Positions 18,116 through 26,601 of a DNA stretch of 64,000 nt are shown one piece after another. The notes under the pieces were generated by a model that saw only the letters and a list, made by a program, of their open reading frames with translations, was not told the origin of the DNA and did not search any database. The translations under genes and the position numbers were made by a program. Origin of the DNA: Duganella guangzhouensis (lineage in GTDB: Bacteria > Pseudomonadota > Gammaproteobacteria > Burkholderiales > Burkholderiaceae_D); contig NZ_WKJK01000007.1 in the NCBI RefSeq assembly GCF_009674535.1, forward strand, positions 248,001 through 312,000. Reading direction: 5' to 3'. How positions within the stretch are numbered: position 1 is the first letter of the stretch; every line of letters starts with the position of its first letter.

Positions 18116-21100
18116 TTAGTAGCTGCCGATAGCAACCAGACCCGCCCAATACTCCGGCTCGGTCAAGTCGGCATCGCGAAGTCTGCGGCGCGCGGCGCTC
18201 ATTGCATGTGCCATATCTAGGCCCCTCGCACGCTCCTCGAAATAGAACTGAAGCGCCAGTTGCGTGGTGTCGCTATTAACTGCAGCCATCGCCGCCACAA
18301 CACGCTCGGCGCCAGCCCTAATGAAGGCGCGTACAAGTCCTGAAAATGCGCGTTCATCGCCATATTTGGCCGCACTGGCGGAATTGCATGCGGCGAGGAT
18401 GACTTCCTGGGTATGCAGGTTCAGGCGGGCGATATCGGACGCCAACATCACCGCTTCGCGCGGGCCGCCCGAGGTATTGGACATTAGCACAATTGCGGGT
18501 TCTTCGACGCCAACCAGGATGGCCGTTTCCGATGGCAAGAGGCCGTGCGTTGCCACGATCATCACCGCGTCCGTGTTTTGCGCTGGGCCGAAACCTAGTG
18601 CCGTAATGCGCTGCCTGGTCGCCGACTTTCCGGTTAATAGCACTTTTTTACCGGGAGTGCCGGGGAGCGCGGGCCAGCTTTCATGTAGTGTCGCAAGTTG
18701 GTCGATACTACACATCCTGTGTTGTAAATCGGCGTTGGCGGTATCGCCCATCACGATGGGACGATTGCACTCAGGCCCGCCTGAAAATTCAGGAGGCCCA
18801 AGCTGGATGACGCGCTGTACGCTGGTGGAATCGGCTGCGGGCTGGAGGCGGCCCGCAGCCATCGCAAACGACCAGACAAAACGGTCATCCAGCCACAAGG
18901 GGGCGGGGTGTGTCAAGGTTGCGCCCTTGATTGCGAGTGCGGAAAACGGCAACGCTTCGAGCGGCCCGCGGGCGATGATGGCCAATTCTTCAATCTCCCC
19001 CAGCTGCTGCTTGAATGGCGCGAATAAGGCGTGATACAGAGCGTCGCCACCTGACGGAATGTGGAAGGTAGCAGAGGGGTCGAGCCGTTTGCGCACTTCG
19101 GCGACCATGGCGGAAACGGGAGCGCTCCCCAAGGCACGGCCTGCCTCAGTCATTTCAACGATGGACATGCCATTCTTGGCAATTAACGCAAGATAAGTCG
19201 CGTCCCGTTCAGTCACGGCCAGTAAGATCGCCTTTTTCGGCGACAACGTGGCCGTTACGCCCGCCAGATTCTCTGGTGAGGAGCGAAATTCCACCAATCC
19301 TCCCTGTGCAGTCGTTAGCGTTTTCCAGGCAGATTCTGCACGCACACGCTCCTTCATGGTACTTTCCGTGTCGTTGCCAGTCGGAATTCGGGGAAATGCG
19401 TCATATTGTGCCATCGCTTCGGGCAGTTGCGCGATGGCTGCCGCGAGAAGCGGCCCGGATGACTTCTCGATCTTTCCTGGGCAAAGCCGGGGAATGTCGA
19501 GTCGTCGTTCAATGCCAAGCTGCAGCCACCAGGGAGCGATGTTTTGGAATCGCTCGCGTCGCTCCTCCTCCTCACGTTGTACCGTTTGTTGCGCATCGCG
19601 CAGTGCCGTATCCAGAATTCCCGCACGCTGTAGTGTGGTTGACAATTCGAGTGCGGTCGGACTAACGGTGGCAGCTTGCATGATTTTGAAAGCGAGATCC
19701 TGGCGTGCGCGATTGTCCGCCACAATTGCACTTCCATGACGGACCAGCAGCAGGGCAAGCAATGGGCGCTGCGCTCGCCGAAGGGCTTGGTGTGCCGCAG
19801 CCAGTGGCTGCTCCACTGCGGCCCATCTGCCTGGAACTTTGCCAGTTACAGCCGCAAGATCCTCTACCATATAGCGCGTTATCTGACCCGCAATCGTCAA
19901 TGCACCCGGGATATCCTCGCCCTGCATTGACGGTTGCATCTGCGTTTGCGTTTCGCGGCCGTCAATGGCGTTTGCGGCGATCAGCCAATCGAGCGCCGCC
20001 CGCGAACTGCCCGCCGCATGTGCAATTGCAGCATGCAGTCGAAGCAGCGTGGCTTGGGCGGTGGAACCATCGTGGCCAAGGCTGGTATGAGACAGGGCAT
20101 CGATCAGGCCGCCATGGCGGTAGAGAACAGCCGCGTCGACTTTCGCAAGATGAGACAACACCGTTTCTAGGAATTTTTTATCCGACAAAAATTCAAGCTC
20201 TTTGGCAAACTGCGGCAGATGCTGCCGCAGCAAATCCAAACCTTGGTTTGGATACCCTGCGAGAAACAGGGCATTGGCGCGAACACTCACGGAAATGGAT
20301 CTAAGTTGCCCTGCCATGTGCGTCAACGACGGCATGCCCGCCTTGTTCCACGCTTTTATCGCTTCGGGATCCTGAAAGATGATTGCTTCCAAGGGAGACA
20401 AGGTGAACGCGCGCTCGAACGCTTGCGACTCGCCCGACAGCCCGAGTTCATTCGGGTCCCTGTCCCAGTGCAGCCAAGGCTCCATGAGCGTTCCCCGCAC
20501 GTTGCGCGCGCGTTGTATGGTGCTTTGCCAGTCGCCCAGGCATGCGTGTCCGATAGCGACATCGAGAACGCGCGCATTGCCCACAGTCACGGAAGCCGCC
20601 TTTCCAAGCGATGCCAGCGCTGCCTCTGCCTGCGCGAGCAGCTTCCGGCTGGTCGCGCGGTCGCCCCGACTTAGTGCCTGTCTTGCAGCAAATGTTGCGA
20701 CAGACACAATTTCCCGCTTGGTAACCGCGTCGGCTCCGTCGATTGCAGTGGCAAGTTGCGGCGCCAACTCTCCATCCGCAACGTTGATTTGTGTTGTCAG
20801 TATGTGCACAAGAGCGAGCCCGGAACATTCGACACGCCTACGCTGCAACTTACAGATTTCCTTGTAAGCACTTTCACTTAGCTGCCGGGCGTAGTCATGC
20901 ATGCCTGCCGACACCAGCGCGAACAGGGTGCTCTTCAGGAGTTCGAACGATGAATTTTGAAACAGCCGATCTGATTTGAACGTGCGCTTGTCTTCGTCGA
21001 GCAGCGCATAGCTGTCCAGCATCCGCTGTGCCACAGCGTCGGACACAGATGGCCGCCGCATCGCGCGGTTATCCGCAGCCCAGTAACCGTACAAACGTAC

Positions 21101-23854
21101 ACGGTCCATATCGGCGTCAGATTCGGGGCTAACCGCTTGGCTGAAGCGGCGTTCTGCCGCTTCGGTGTCGCCGCAGAAAAGATGCGCCTGCGCGAGGCGG
21201 TATTGCAAATGGACTGGCAGGCGTGCTCCTTGATGCTGGTCTATCGATGTCGCGATGCGCTTGATGGTTTCGACCTGTTCCTCCGTACAAGTAGTTCCCG
21301 CCGGTGCCGCAGCTGTCTCGCGCACCACACGGTTTAAATAGAGTTCGTTCGCTACATTGCTTTCGTTGAACGCAAGTTCACCTTGGCCGATGTGATCCAC
21401 GGACTGCGCCGGGTCAAATAACGCCTTGCCGTCGTCGTCGTATTTCAGTGAGTCAGGCTTGATGCTCATTAGGCGCCCGGCTAGCGTGTCCTGAAAGCGT
21501 TGCGCTGGCGTGTCTACCGCCAAGCCAAAAGCATAGGCCATCGCAAGGCGTTCGGTCGCGGTGGCAACCAGATTGTCGTCCAACCCAGTTGCCTTCACCA
21601 CACGGCTGCAAAGGTGCAGCACTTCAGGGGCAAAGGACAAGTTCAAGCGGTCAAACTCATAAAGCAGTTGACGGTAACGCTCATTTTTTTGCGCACGCTT
21701 TGGACTAGCTTCGATGCCGTCGATAACCGCCTCAATCATGCGCACCCGTTCGGGCGCATTGTCCGGTAACCGCGCCATTTCGAGTACGGCCTGTGCGAGT
21801 TCCTTCGAGAGCTCCAGGTCCGCGTCAGGCGGGAACGGTAGCGCGTGGAAAGCACCGAGCCGCTCCCCCTGAACTGCCGGCATCGGAGTCTGTGACGGGC
21901 AGAGCGCCGGTATGCCGGGCTTTGGCTGATAAGCTAATACCGCGTGTTCCTCCGGCGTTAATGCGAACCAACCTGTCGTCGGGGAGCCTGCTTGCTGATA
22001 TAACCCGCGCACGGCGCACAGGGCGTGCGCGGTATTGCCAGGCTTAGACGGCGCCCCGGCGCGCTGTATGATGGCCGCTGCAATGACAAGTTCGGGCACG
22101 GACCTCGCAGCGTATCGCTCCAAGGTCAATTGGCGGATGAGCCTCTCCATTCCAGGCTGGTCGCGTCGACCGAGTGCCAAATGCGCTCGGATGAGCGGCA
22201 GCACGTGTTGCAGAAACTCGTCATTGAGCGTAATTGCAGCGGTTTCGATCTGTGCCAGGAGATCGTCGACTGCCGGGGCTTGGTTCTGTGACTGCATACG
22301 GGCTACTGACCAAAGGAGCCTCATCTTTGTGTCAGCGGACAGGGTTGGGGACGCCACTACTTCCTGTACTGCGCGTTCCGACAACGGTATCTGAGCCGGT
22401 ACCAATGCTGCATCCTGCACCTTCAGCAGCACATGGATATCATCTTGGACTTGGACGACAGCGGCGGCCCGCGCAGTCAATTGCCGCACCGCTACCAATG
22501 CATTCGGAGCAGTGGCCCGCAGTGCAAGCTCCGTCAACCCCACCAGGTCACTGCGCAGCACCGCTGAAAAGTGACCGCCCGCTTCAGCAGAATCAACCAG
22601 TGGACGCGTGATGAGCAGGGCGCGCGCGAGTGCCTCGTCGAACAGCCCGCTATTTCGCAGTATGTTGACTGTCGCACGGGCATCCTGACGACGCAGCGAC
22701 GGATCCATCGGGATCGACGCTGCGTAGGCGCGCGCATACAGCTGCCCCATCGGAGAGGAAGCGAGGGCCGGGACTTGGATCATCAAATAAACGCGTCTGT
22801 CAAAATGATGGGCCGTCGTCTCGCCCAACTGGTCACTCGTGGCCTGCTCAAGTGCGCTTTGCAGCAAGCCACTTGCACCAAGAAATTGCTGAGTAGTCCA
22901 CTGCTCAACGTCTCTCACGTCATCCTCCGCGATGGTTTCCAGCCCGTGAGAATCGTCGATACGGCGCCATACTTCTTCCCGTTTTGGCGAGCCGGTGATG
23001 AGATACTGGCGTGTCTCTAGCACGGTCAGCAACCGTTGCAGATTATGGCGCACTGACAAAAGCTGCGTCGACATACGACTCTTGCTTTTTGATTCCAGTT
23101 CTTGCCACTGATCGACAATCGTACGCGTCTGCTGCAACACAACGCCAAATATGTCGAACCCATATCCGTTATCCAGCCCATAGCTCACACCTATCAGCAG
23201 CATCCGGACTTTTTCCTCGTCGCTGAGTTTCAGACTTGAGGCAAACCGAAATTGAAGTTCCGACGCCCATATACCGAATCCGCGCTCAGCGGCAATGCGC
23301 GCGAGGGCCTGCAATACGTAAACATCCTCAGTCCATGCCAGCCCTCGAATGGAGTCCAATGTCCGCATGAAATCGGAATGCGCTTGGCGCAAACAACGTG
23401 TTTCCGGACGCCGCATGCAGTACCCCAATGCCAGCGCAGGGCGAACCAGCCGTGGCCCATCGGCCATCGTGTATGGCCGAAAGCCGGCAGCGAGCTCGTC
23501 GAACCGCTGCCAGTCTCCTTTTGCCGCAGCGTTACGCGCAAACAAGTCGAGCGCGAACTGCGCGACCGTCGATTTCAAGTTTTCGAGTCCAGCGACAGTA
23601 GCGTCGACATCCGCTTTAGCGAAAAATATTTCCGCCTCTCCGATGCGGTTCTGGGCAATGCGCAGGCGGCCAAGCGCGGCGAGCGTCCAAACCCGTTCTT
23701 CCCTATTCAGGGGTTTCTTGCTTGGATTAGTTTCGAGCCGCGCGATGAGCGCGCGCTCATCCAGCTTTTGCGGAATGCCAGCCTGGCACAGCCCGCACGC
23801 CAAGAGGCATAACATTGCCAGGAGCAAGGTCGGCGATGCGCGCGTCCACGCCAT
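18116..23854 (-). CDS. Giant exported CHAT-domain (caspase-like) protease
   Basis: A 1912-residue protein. The N-terminus is a signal sequence (SPTLLLAMLCLLACGLCQAG); LLAC could also be a lipobox. Residues about 30-1500 are almost wholly helical, Ala/Leu-rich repeats resembling a TPR-type solenoid. The last 350 residues form a CHAT peptidase domain: ELAIIARGPLEALPFSALAI, then MIVATHG with catalytic His1770, and EVILAACNSAS with catalytic Cys1823. Both dyad residues are intact, so proteolysis is likely. CHAT enzymes are caspase/separase relatives. It starts nine bases after the smaller exported gene on the same strand, so the two form an operon. Substrate and trigger are unknown; an exported location is unusual for defence-type CHAT proteases. 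Confidence 0.85.
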   Translation of the reverse strand: MAWTRASPTLLLAMLCLLACGLCQAGIPQKLDERALIARLETNPSKKPLNREERVWTLAALGRLRIAQNRIGEAEIFFAKADVDATVAGLENLKSTVAQFALDLFARNAAAKGDWQRFDELAAGFRPYTMADGPRLVRPALALGYCMRRPETRCLRQAHSDFMRTLDSIRGLAWTEDVYVLQALARIAAERGFGIWASELQFRFASSLKLSDEEKVRMLLIGVSYGLDNGYGFDIFGVVLQQTRTIVDQWQELESKSKSRMSTQLLSVRHNLQRLLTVLETRQYLITGSPKREEVWRRIDDSHGLETIAEDDVRDVEQWTTQQFLGASGLLQSALEQATSDQLGETTAHHFDRRVYLMIQVPALASSPMGQLYARAYAASIPMDPSLRRQDARATVNILRNSGLFDEALARALLITRPLVDSAEAGGHFSAVLRSDLVGLTELALRATAPNALVAVRQLTARAAAVVQVQDDIHVLLKVQDAALVPAQIPLSERAVQEVVASPTLSADTKMRLLWSVARMQSQNQAPAVDDLLAQIETAAITLNDEFLQHVLPLIRAHLALGRRDQPGMERLIRQLTLERYAARSVPELVIAAAIIQRAGAPSKPGNTAHALCAVRGLYQQAGSPTTGWFALTPEEHAVLAYQPKPGIPALCPSQTPMPAVQGERLGAFHALPFPPDADLELSKELAQAVLEMARLPDNAPERVRMIEAVIDGIEASPKRAQKNERYRQLLYEFDRLNLSFAPEVLHLCSRVVKATGLDDNLVATATERLAMAYAFGLAVDTPAQRFQDTLAGRLMSIKPDSLKYDDDGKALFDPAQSVDHIGQGELAFNESNVANELYLNRVVRETAAAPAGTTCTEEQVETIKRIATSIDQHQGARLPVHLQYRLAQAHLFCGDTEAAERRFSQAVSPESDADMDRVRLYGYWAADNRAMRRPSVSDAVAQRMLDSYALLDEDKRTFKSDRLFQNSSFELLKSTLFALVSAGMHDYARQLSESAYKEICKLQRRRVECSGLALVHILTTQINVADGELAPQLATAIDGADAVTKREIVSVATFAARQALSRGDRATSRKLLAQAEAALASLGKAASVTVGNARVLDVAIGHACLGDWQSTIQRARNVRGTLMEPWLHWDRDPNELGLSGESQAFERAFTLSPLEAIIFQDPEAIKAWNKAGMPSLTHMAGQLRSISVSVRANALFLAGYPNQGLDLLRQHLPQFAKELEFLSDKKFLETVLSHLAKVDAAVLYRHGGLIDALSHTSLGHDGSTAQATLLRLHAAIAHAAGSSRAALDWLIAANAIDGRETQTQMQPSMQGEDIPGALTIAGQITRYMVEDLAAVTGKVPGRWAAVEQPLAAAHQALRRAQRPLLALLLVRHGSAIVADNRARQDLAFKIMQAATVSPTALELSTTLQRAGILDTALRDAQQTVQREEEERRERFQNIAPWWLQLGIERRLDIPRLCPGKIEKSSGPLLAAAIAQLPEAMAQYDAFPRIPTGNDTESTMKERVRAESAWKTLTTAQGGLVEFRSSPENLAGVTATLSPKKAILLAVTERDATYLALIAKNGMSIVEMTEAGRALGSAPVSAMVAEVRKRLDPSATFHIPSGGDALYHALFAPFKQQLGEIEELAIIARGPLEALPFSALAIKGATLTHPAPLWLDDRFVWSFAMAAGRLQPAADSTSVQRVIQLGPPEFSGGPECNRPIVMGDTANADLQHRMCSIDQLATLHESWPALPGTPGKKVLLTGKSATRQRITALGFGPAQNTDAVMIVATHGLLPSETAILVGVEEPAIVLMSNTSGGPREAVMLASDIARLNLHTQEVILAACNSASAAKYGDERAFSGLVRAFIRAGAERVVAAMAAVNSDTTQLALQFYFEERARGLDMAHAMSAARRRLRDADLTEPEYWAGLVAIGSY

Positions 23855-23863
23855 TACCGGTAC

Positions 23864-24757
23864 TCAGTCGTCGGTGAGCAAAGGATTTTGCTCGCCTGCC
23901 GTTGCATTGTAGACTTCCTTGTAAATCAACGTCATTCCCTTGGCATCGAGTGCGGGATTTGTGGATGCTGGTTGCCAGAGGACTTTGCGGACCACTGGCG
24001 AGCCGCCGGTGCCCAGCGTGGTGCCGGTAATGGTAGTGGGCAAAAATGCGACCCGAGCCGCTATAGGAACGGGCTGCGTCGACTCCACCAGAATTTGATT
24101 GCCTGACGTATGCTTGACACCAAGGTGACCGCTCGGCCCCAATGCCAGAGCCCCTTTGACTTTCTCAAATTCAGCCCCTACGTCAGCATCCTTTCCAATA
24201 TCAATTGCCAATTTTTTCTTGGCGTAGAATACTTCCTGCAAAACCAGCAACGGTTCTTTCACTGATGCAATGTCAAGTGCCTTGCCCTCGACAATGGCAG
24301 CCAAGAACGGGCATTTCGCTTTCGAATAAGTGTTTTTCAATTCCATGGTCGAAGCGCTTACGTAATACTGATCGGTGAACACGATGGACAGCCGTGTCGC
24401 GGCGGAGGCCTTTCCTGAAGCAAAAACGCTGACGAGCCGTTTGAGGCCTAATCCGAAATTACCTTCGGTTTCCAAACTGATGGAGACTTCCTGCAGCGTA
24501 TTGCCAAGCTTCGGCTTGGACAGGACCAATCCAGGAAAACAGTCTGCGCGGCGCGCGTAGACGGCGCCTCGAACATCGAGCACGTCGCCGACCTCCTGGC
24601 TGCGGGGCAAAAATACAGGTACCAAATTGTCCTGCGAAAAATGCTGCATTAACTCGTCACGCAAGCGTGTGCTTGTACCACCCGGTTGTGCCAAAGCTGA
24701 ACCTGCCCACAGCGCCAAACCTAGCCAAATAATTCTTAGACAATTTGGAATCAGCAT
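23864..24757 (-). CDS. Exported partner of the CHAT protease, gasdermin-like layout (tentative)
   Basis: From the ATG at 24757 (weak AAGAG ribosome site; GTG at 24772 also possible) it encodes 297 residues with a signal peptide (LGLALWAGSALAQP). I know no exact family. The order of elements recalls bacterial gasdermins: an early LVPVFLPRSQEVGDVLDVRG, then GNFGLGLKRLVSVFASG leading into the strand RLSIVFTDQYYV, later VLQEVFYAKKKLAIDIG, then GHLGVKHT and a PIAARVAFL strand. A short, loosely structured tail (to LLTDD) follows, where a protease could cut. This is a visual comparison, not an alignment. It lies nine bases upstream of the CHAT protease gene, matching the gasdermin-protease pairing. 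The signal peptide argues against a standard cytoplasmic gasdermin; a simple secreted partner is the alternative. Confidence 0.6.
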   Translation of the reverse strand: MLIPNCLRIIWLGLALWAGSALAQPGGTSTRLRDELMQHFSQDNLVPVFLPRSQEVGDVLDVRGAVYARRADCFPGLVLSKPKLGNTLQEVSISLETEGNFGLGLKRLVSVFASGKASAATRLSIVFTDQYYVSASTMELKNTYSKAKCPFLAAIVEGKALDIASVKEPLLVLQEVFYAKKKLAIDIGKDADVGAEFEKVKGALALGPSGHLGVKHTSGNQILVESTQPVPIAARVAFLPTTITGTTLGTGGSPVVRKVLWQPASTNPALDAKGMTLIYKEVYNATAGEQNPLLTDD

Positions 24758-24942
24758 GATGTACTCTTGCACTTTGGTTATGAAGTTATAGAAATAATGC
24801 GCCTAAAAGAAAGTGTGCAGTTATCGTGTTATGTGAAGTAGTGTAAAAACAACGGTAATCTTATTACAATGTTTCAACGAATAAAACACCTCGGAAGCAC
24901 ACTGAGAAATTGGTTGGTTACTTGCTGCCGTCGCCAGAAACC

Positions 24943-25370
24943 ATGCTGCGCCACGTCCGAGCGGCAGAAAGCGCCTCTTCTGACGTCCGCAATCGCGCAA
25001 CCGGTATTGTGCAAGTGAGCGCCCCCTCGTGCTAGCGAGCACAGCTTTGCCGGAGGCGATACGGGAGCACCAGGCCTTGCGTCCTAAAGTCGTCATCCGC
25101 GTCCGCGACCTCGCCGTCGATGCATTGGCTGGCGCCGTGGCGGCCGGCGATGTTGACTTAACCATTGGTCCTGACCGCGCGGCATCAGACAGCATTAATC
25201 AACAAACCGCCTTCACCAGCTTATGGGTCTTGTGGTACGCGCCATCCCATTCGCTCGCAAAGAAAAGAACCTTGAAGTGGAAGGATTTGCTTGGGGTGTC
25301 ATTGGTGGCCGCAGTGCTGCTGAAAATAGACACGACTACGAACGCAGCCGAACTTCCAGATGAATTTTGA
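24943..25370 (+). pseudogene. Frameshifted, truncated LysR-type regulator remnant
   Basis: The frame from ATG 24943 encodes LRHVRAAESASSDVRNR and GIVQVSAPSC, then stops at TAG 25033. The frame overlapping it from 25029 continues with LASTALPEAIREHQALRP, GDVDLTIGPDR and WYAPSHSLA. Joined, these are the linker helix and first part of the LysR effector-binding domain. The helix-turn-helix is gone, one frameshift sits near 25030, and the C-terminal half is replaced by unrelated residues ending at 25370. It is broken and probably not functional. It marks decayed DNA between the CHAT unit and the DUF2971 gene. Confidence 0.75.
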
Positions 25371-25436
25371 TGACTCGCGTCAGTGCTAATTTCCATGCGA
25401 TTTTTCGCAAATGCTGCGCACTAAAAACAAACTACC

Positions 25437-26249
25437 ATGGCATTAATCCACTATACCGACCTCAACGCTGTCGTATCGATTTTAACCGAACCGAAACTTA
25501 GGTTCACCGATTTAAGATATCTGAATGACAAGGCTGAGTTTAAGCATGGCGTGGAACAGCTTTGCAACGCCTTCACCATTGTTATGCCAAGTTGGATGGA
25601 ATACCACCCGAGGTCTAAAGCAGCCAGAGAATATGTGCACAATGCGCTCCAAAGAGCGGTGTCGGACTTCTCTCAATACAATCCGTACTTTGTTATGTCG
25701 TTGAGCCGAAGGTCCGACTTGTTGAGCCAATGGCGAGGATATGGTCATTATGCTATCGAGTTTAACGAGGAGGAGCTTACTCGGCAAATCCCGAGCTTAC
25801 GGGAATGTATCTACGGGGAAACCGAACAGCAGCAGGCTGCACTGCAGTGTCTGTCAGATGCAATCATCATAGTTAGCAAAGACTTTCAGAGCAATGACGT
25901 CGTCGGCATAAAAGGAGCCGAAGCGATAACAACACTCTATGAGCTTGCCTCGACTTTTAAAAATGGCGGCTTCGTAGAAGAGCAAGAAACAAGACTAATC
26001 GTTGATGAGGTGCCCAACGGGGGCATACAGTACCGAGTTCGAGGCCAAATGCTCATACCGTACATCGAGCGCCCTATTACGCTCGACTGCATAAAAGCAA
26101 TCCACGTGGGCCCGATGGCCGACCAAGGCGCAGCGCTCCTCTCGATGAGAGGATTTTGCGAACGAATCGAGCGTGATTGGCAGATAGAGTCCTCAAACAT
26201 AGAATACTGGATAGAGGTTATCGGCTCAAAAATACCATTCCGTGCTTAA
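25437..26249 (+). CDS. DUF2971-type protein
   Basis: A 270-residue cytoplasmic protein without signal or membrane segments. The layout matches the DUF2971 family: IHYTDLNAVVSIL at the start, LRFTDLRYLNDKAEFKHG, a central FVMSLSRRSDLLSQWRGYG followed by YAIEF, and FVEEQETRLIV near residue 183. The function of the family is not established to my knowledge; members turn up in accessory and defence-rich regions. The spaced His-Tyr and Gln-Glu residues could suit an NAD-handling fold, but that is speculation. Codon use is more A/T-rich than in the housekeeping genes, consistent with transfer. It stands alone on the plus strand. Confidence 0.7.
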   Translation: MALIHYTDLNAVVSILTEPKLRFTDLRYLNDKAEFKHGVEQLCNAFTIVMPSWMEYHPRSKAAREYVHNALQRAVSDFSQYNPYFVMSLSRRSDLLSQWRGYGHYAIEFNEEELTRQIPSLRECIYGETEQQQAALQCLSDAIIIVSKDFQSNDVVGIKGAEAITTLYELASTFKNGGFVEEQETRLIVDEVPNGGIQYRVRGQMLIPYIERPITLDCIKAIHVGPMADQGAALLSMRGFCERIERDWQIESSNIEYWIEVIGSKIPFRA

Positions 26250-26601
26250 TAGCTACTGAGTGTCAACATACTGGTAGCATTCTATGTGGGATGGTTAACA
26301 ATCACGAATGTAGCGCCACTCTAAGCAAATCTCAACGGAGCGAATACTTAGAGAAGCGCAGTTTTTACAGTCATTCTCTGTCAATCGAACGTGCCCGGAG
26401 GCGCTGAGACAGCTCAATTTTTCCGTCCAAGGACCAGAGACGCGGCTTTGACTTATAGTGCCCCCCCTGATAGCCATTACAGATGCCCCGACAGCTTCAT
26501 AATTCAAAGAATGGCTTAGCAACTAAGTCCGTAGCCGCAAGGCTATCCGACGGCACAGCGTGGGCCGGTCGCCTTTCACCGGCCGCTACGTGTGAAGACT
26601 G
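26250..26601. other. Gene-free stretch at the right end of the island
   Basis: No gene is supported here. A hairpin GGCCGGT (26563-26569) with ACCGGCC (26578-26584) lies just after the stop of the M61-like peptidase on the minus strand and may help end that transcript, though no T-run follows. Base composition changes back to GC-rich from about 26540. Confidence 0.5.
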
